Positions 6,607-8,778 of a stretch of DNA of 8,778 nucleotides are shown in pieces (positions within the stretch are counted from its first letter, which is position 1; each line of letters opens with the position of its first letter). Made by a program: the position numbers and the translations under genes. Origin of the DNA: CAZQQN01 sp964549595 (lineage in GTDB: Bacteria > Bacteroidota > Bacteroidia > CAILMK01 > CAYYUA01); the NCBI GenBank assembly GCA_964549595.1, contig CAZJWK010000111.1:1-8778 (forward strand). Reading direction: 5' to 3'. The notes beneath the pieces are model-generated. The model was not told the origin of the DNA. It saw only the letters and a list, made by a program, of their open reading frames with translations, and did no database searches.

Positions 6607-7707
6607 ATGAGTTATATTTATGTGATGGATGAAGTTTGGCCCTTTGATCAAATTCAATCGGCAAGAAGGGATGCATTGTCTCAAAATACTACGGATAAGA
6701 AGGCTATACTGTTACTCGCCCATGATTGGCTAAATGGCCAAAATTATTTTGAACTCACCACATCCGGTTCCACAGGGAAGCCTAAAGTATTTACTTTCAG
6801 CAGGGCCCAAATCAAGGAAAGCGTGCAGCAAACCGTGAGAACCTTTGGTTTGGAGCCGGGCAATACCCTTTTAAACCCGCTATCCGTTGATTACGTGGCC
6901 GGTTTTATGATGCTTATGCGTGGTTTGGTGAATAAGATGCCTGTTTATTGTTTCAAGCCTTCCCGGTCACCTATTCCCGAAACTTTTTTAAGGCAATCAT
7001 TTGCTCTGGCAGCATTTGTACCCCTTCAAATAAAAACACTTTTAAAAGAGGAAAAACAGGTTTTCTTGAATCACATAGCCAACATCCTAATCGGAGGTGG
7101 TCCTTTGTCCTATTCCCTCGAAAAAAGCCTAAGTCAACTGAAAACCCATGTTTACCATACTTACGGTATGACAGAGACGTTAACCCATGTGGCGGTCAGG
7201 GAAATTGCGCCTGAACGCAGAGAGGCTTACCGGGCCTTGCCCGGCATTGGTTTTGAAACCGATCAGAACAAAAGGTTGATCATTTACACATCCCTGTGGC
7301 AAGATCCCATCCATACCAATGATCGCGTTAATTTGATCGGAACGGGTGAATTTCAATGGTTAGGCCGGACTGACCACATCATCAATTCAGGCGGTTATAA
7401 AATTCAGGTTGACCCTGCTGAAAAAGCAATAGAAGAGGTCTTTGAGGGTCAATGGGATTTTATTCCTGAATTTTTCCTGACCCATTTCCCGGACAATAAT
7501 CTGGGAGAAAAAGCCGTTCTGGTAGTCAAAACCGAAAAACCGGTGAATGCTCACATCCGGGATCAGTTAATCCAAGCGTTGAAAAACCATTTGCCCGCTT
7601 ACGAGGTACCAAAAGCCATTTTTGACTTAAGGCAATTTTGCTATACCCATACGGGCAAACTGGACAGAGAAACTACAAAACAAATGATCAGTGAAACCGC
7701 TAAGTGA
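6607..7707 (+). CDS. menE: o-Succinylbenzoate-CoA ligase (short Bacteroidota form)
   Basis: MenE (366 aa) adenylates o-succinylbenzoate and joins it to CoA in menaquinone synthesis. It belongs to the ANL superfamily of acyl-adenylating enzymes. The P-loop TTSGSTGKPK is at 51-60, YGMTE at 186-190, the ribose-binding Asp in TNDR (D239), GRTDHIINSGGYKI at 253-266, and the catalytic C-terminal lysine K351 in HTGKLDR. Most of the N-terminal subdomain found in longer ligases is missing, which is usual for MenE in Bacteroidota. The specific substrate is inferred from this short architecture; another small acyl-CoA ligase cannot be excluded without a phylogeny. No other men gene is in view. The start at 6607 is preferred because the N-terminal SYIYV segment looks like the first strand of relatives, but the ATG at 6625 (M7) fits the promoter better. 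Confidence 0.85.
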   Translation: MSYIYVMDEVWPFDQIQSARRDALSQNTTDKKAILLLAHDWLNGQNYFELTTSGSTGKPKVFTFSRAQIKESVQQTVRTFGLEPGNTLLNPLSVDYVAGFMMLMRGLVNKMPVYCFKPSRSPIPETFLRQSFALAAFVPLQIKTLLKEEKQVFLNHIANILIGGGPLSYSLEKSLSQLKTHVYHTYGMTETLTHVAVREIAPERREAYRALPGIGFETDQNKRLIIYTSLWQDPIHTNDRVNLIGTGEFQWLGRTDHIINSGGYKIQVDPAEKAIEEVFEGQWDFIPEFFLTHFPDNNLGEKAVLVVKTEKPVNAHIRDQLIQALKNHLPAYEVPKAIFDLRQFCYTHTGKLDRETTKQMISETAK

Positions 7708-7736
7708 AGATAAATTATAGCAAAACAAACCTGTTC

Positions 7737-8165
7737 ATGCACCAAATAAACCTTTCCAAACTTCTTCTGATCCCGCTTTTTTTAGGTGTGGCCTGTAATA
7801 ATGGCAATGATATTCAAAATTGTGATGAACATGAGGTGGCACCTTGCAGGGTGAGGCTTAAGAAAACGAACATCCGTATTAAGAACAAAAGCGATTATGA
7901 TTTCTGTAACGTCAAGATCAATCACGGTGGAGAAAGGGTTAATTACGGGATCGTAAAAAGTGGGGAAACCACCTGTTACCGTTTTACAGATACGGGTTAT
8001 AATTACACCTTCGTCTTCGCCAAGAATCGTGGGATTCTTCTTCAGGACAATGTTTTAACGTACAAAGAAGGGAAAATGCCCCTTCCACCAGGCAAATACA
8101 CTTACAACGTAGAGGTATTGGATTTTGAACAAGAGCAGTTAGAAGTGGAGGTCACCAAAAATTGA
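7737..8165 (+). CDS. Small cysteine-containing lipoprotein of unknown function
   Basis: I do not recognise this family. From ATG 7737 it is 142 aa. The start MHQINLSKLLLIPLFLGVAC is a signal peptide with a lipobox-like GVAC, putting the lipid-bearing cysteine at residue 20. The G at -3 is weaker than the usual L or V. An upstream in-frame GTG at 7704, overlapping the menE stop, would give 153 aa but a much less typical signal sequence. The mature part has four further cysteines (29, 37, 57, 80), an even number that could form two disulfides. It alternates in a beta-strand-like way and contains N-G, G-E and PPGKYTYNVEV segments, suggesting a small beta-sandwich. The gap of 29 nt after menE and the lack of a promoter suggest co-transcription. 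Any link to menaquinone is unproven. Confidence 0.8.
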   Translation: MHQINLSKLLLIPLFLGVACNNGNDIQNCDEHEVAPCRVRLKKTNIRIKNKSDYDFCNVKINHGGERVNYGIVKSGETTCYRFTDTGYNYTFVFAKNRGILLQDNVLTYKEGKMPLPPGKYTYNVEVLDFEQEQLEVEVTKN

Positions 8166-8207
8166 AACCTAACCCAATCAGGTTTCTGCAATTTTCAATG
8201 ATTGGGT
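8164..8207 (+). terminator. Overlapping hairpins after the lipoprotein gene
   Basis: GAAACCT (8164-8170, starting inside the stop codon) pairs with AGGTTTC (8180-8186) around a 9-nt loop and is followed by a T-rich stretch (8191-8195). A second stem, ACCCAATCA (8172-8180) with TGATTGGGT (8199-8207), uses part of the first loop, so the two exclude each other. The first is a plausible weak terminator for the menE transcript. Confidence 0.4.
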
Positions 8208-8528
8208 AATAAAAGCCCTCCCATTGGAATACTTCCTGTAAATACGCCATGGATTTTGATTAATCAGCCTAACATGAATCTTATGGAAAATTTTTTTGAG
8301 AAGTTTTGATCTAATAATAAAATGTCTATTTAAGTTGAGAACCCGTAAATAAGGGGCTGGGCCGTGCCCTTCCATTGAACCCCGATTAAGGAAATCCTTG
8401 CAATCAGTTGACTTCCGGAATCACCTTCTTGGTGATTTCCTAAATCGGGATAACTCAAACCAATGCCATATAAGCTAAAATCTGATCAGCAAACCATTGT
8501 ATTTCTTCATTAGCCCCGCTGTTGAAAG
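8166..8528. other. Intergenic stretch with no convincing gene
   Basis: Apart from the hairpins listed separately, I see only short open frames. A 65-codon minus-strand frame (8178-8375) is basic and has no recognisable domain. A minus-strand fragment ending at 8455 reads like a protein C-terminus (EEIQWFADQILAYMALV) but is cut off by stops only about 27 codons upstream. These could be remains of a decayed gene or chance. Confidence 0.5.
8381..8449. repeat. Imperfect 16-bp inverted repeat enclosing a second hairpin
   Basis: CCCGATTAAGGAAATC (8381-8396) and GATTTCCTAAATCGGG (8434-8449) are reverse complements with one mismatch. Inside and partly overlapping the right arm, AATCACC (8419-8425) and GGTGATT (8431-8437) form a 7-bp stem with the 5-nt loop TTCTT. 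Two further G-C pairs can form beyond a bulge. The pattern could be an intergenic repeat, a mini-transposon relic, or a structured leader or terminator. I cannot decide between these from one copy. Confidence 0.6.
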
Positions 8529-8778
8529 ATGAAGTTGATCAAAAGATTAAGGTTGTTAATCCTTTTCCACTCACTCAGCCATTTCCAAGCTAATTGCTAT
8601 TTCAACGGAAACTTCTATGACCACCTACGTTTGGGGTTACGCGTCAATGGATCAGCCTTGGTTGGCAACGAAAAAATCTCGAAGGCTCCATTTAAACCTC
8701 AGCACCAAATTTCCCCAAAAAATGTGGTAAAATCCGTCATTGAAGGGCGTAACCTTCTTTACCCTATTTTTCTTTTAA
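8529..8778 (+). CDS. Possible 5' end of a secreted hypothetical protein (cut by window edge)
   Basis: A frame opens at ATG 8529 and stays open for 83 codons to the window edge. Residues 1-20 (MKLIKRLRLLILFHSLSHFQ) have a positive start and a hydrophobic core, as in a signal peptide, with possible cleavage after QA at residue 21. The rest is polar and basic and matches no family I know. There is no Bacteroidota promoter or ribosome binding site that I can see directly upstream, and codons such as CAC-TCA-CTC-AGC at the core are unusual for a signal peptide. An 83-codon open run is not common by chance at this base composition but is possible, so this is a tentative call. Confidence 0.35.
   Translation, partial: MKLIKRLRLLILFHSLSHFQANCYFNGNFYDHLRLGLRVNGSALVGNEKISKAPFKPQHQISPKNVVKSVIEGRNLLYPIFLL
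8541..8566 (+). repeat. Small hairpin within the start of the 3'-edge reading frame
   Basis: AAAAGATTAA (8541-8550) can pair with TTAATC-C-TTTT (8556-8566) with one bulged C around the loop GGTTG. It lies just after the proposed ATG at 8529. It argues slightly against that start being strongly translated, or it could be a terminator-like element if the frame is not coding. Confidence 0.25.

Noticed and set aside
8178..8375. Minus-strand frame with a YSNGRAFI segment resembling the C-terminal motif of some DDE transposases
   Set aside because: The conserved Glu and following K-E-L of that motif are absent, no upstream catalytic domain is visible, and no terminal repeats or target duplication were found.
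595..8375. Apparent similarity between the minus-strand fragments at 595-792 and 8178-8375 (K-I/V-H-x-R-L, then R/K-A-F-I/M)
   Set aside because: The shared residues need gaps, and the DNA does not align beyond a few bases, so there is no support for a duplicated element.
8635..8754. 8-bp inverted repeat GGTTACGC / GCGTAACC
   Set aside because: The arms are over 100 nt apart inside a possible coding frame and do not extend. A match this short is expected by chance.
1..8778. tRNA, rRNA, CRISPR array or intact insertion sequence
   Set aside because: No T-arm-like motif, no regularly spaced repeats, and no transposase with paired terminal repeats were seen on reading both strands.

Overview
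The window looks like a chromosomal segment of a Bacteroidota species, probably a member of Cytophagales (inference). The signs are genes without Shine-Dalgarno sequences, two good matches to the Bacteroidota promoter pattern (TTG, about 18-19 nt, TAnnTTTG), a short 366-residue form of MenE, and the general style of the proteins. No rRNA, tRNA, CRISPR array or intact mobile element was seen.

Layout. Positions 1-837 hold no convincing gene, only A+T-rich spacer with several hairpins and one weak decayed-gene candidate on the minus strand. Positions 838-4396 are a tight plus-strand operon for a B-type (ba3-like) cytochrome c oxidase: a 51-residue one-helix subunit IIa, subunit II with a complete CuA site, subunit I with all heme and CuB ligands, a Sco copper chaperone, and a monoheme cytochrome c with a C-terminal membrane anchor. 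Four of the five genes are separated by at most 6 nt or overlap their neighbour. A 108-nt gap separates this operon from the convergent dxs gene (minus strand, 4505-6451). From a shared 155-nt divergent promoter region, menE runs the other way (6607-7707), followed by a small unrecognised cysteine-rich lipoprotein gene (best start 7737, end 8165). Positions 8166-8528 are intergenic, with competing hairpins just after the lipoprotein gene and a 16-bp imperfect palindrome enclosing a second hairpin at 8381-8449. A reading frame with a signal-peptide-like start opens at 8529 and runs off the window.

How the genes fit together. Dxs starts the MEP pathway, which supplies the prenyl tail of menaquinone. 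MenE activates o-succinylbenzoate on the way to the naphthoquinone ring. The oxidase operon encodes the terminal step of aerobic respiration, with its own CuA metallation factor and a probable tethered electron donor. The window is therefore a respiration and quinone neighbourhood. I found no clear sign of a wholly new biological system. The points most worth a second look are the small oxidase subunit, the anchored cytochrome, the lipoprotein attached to menE, and the structured DNA at 8381-8449.
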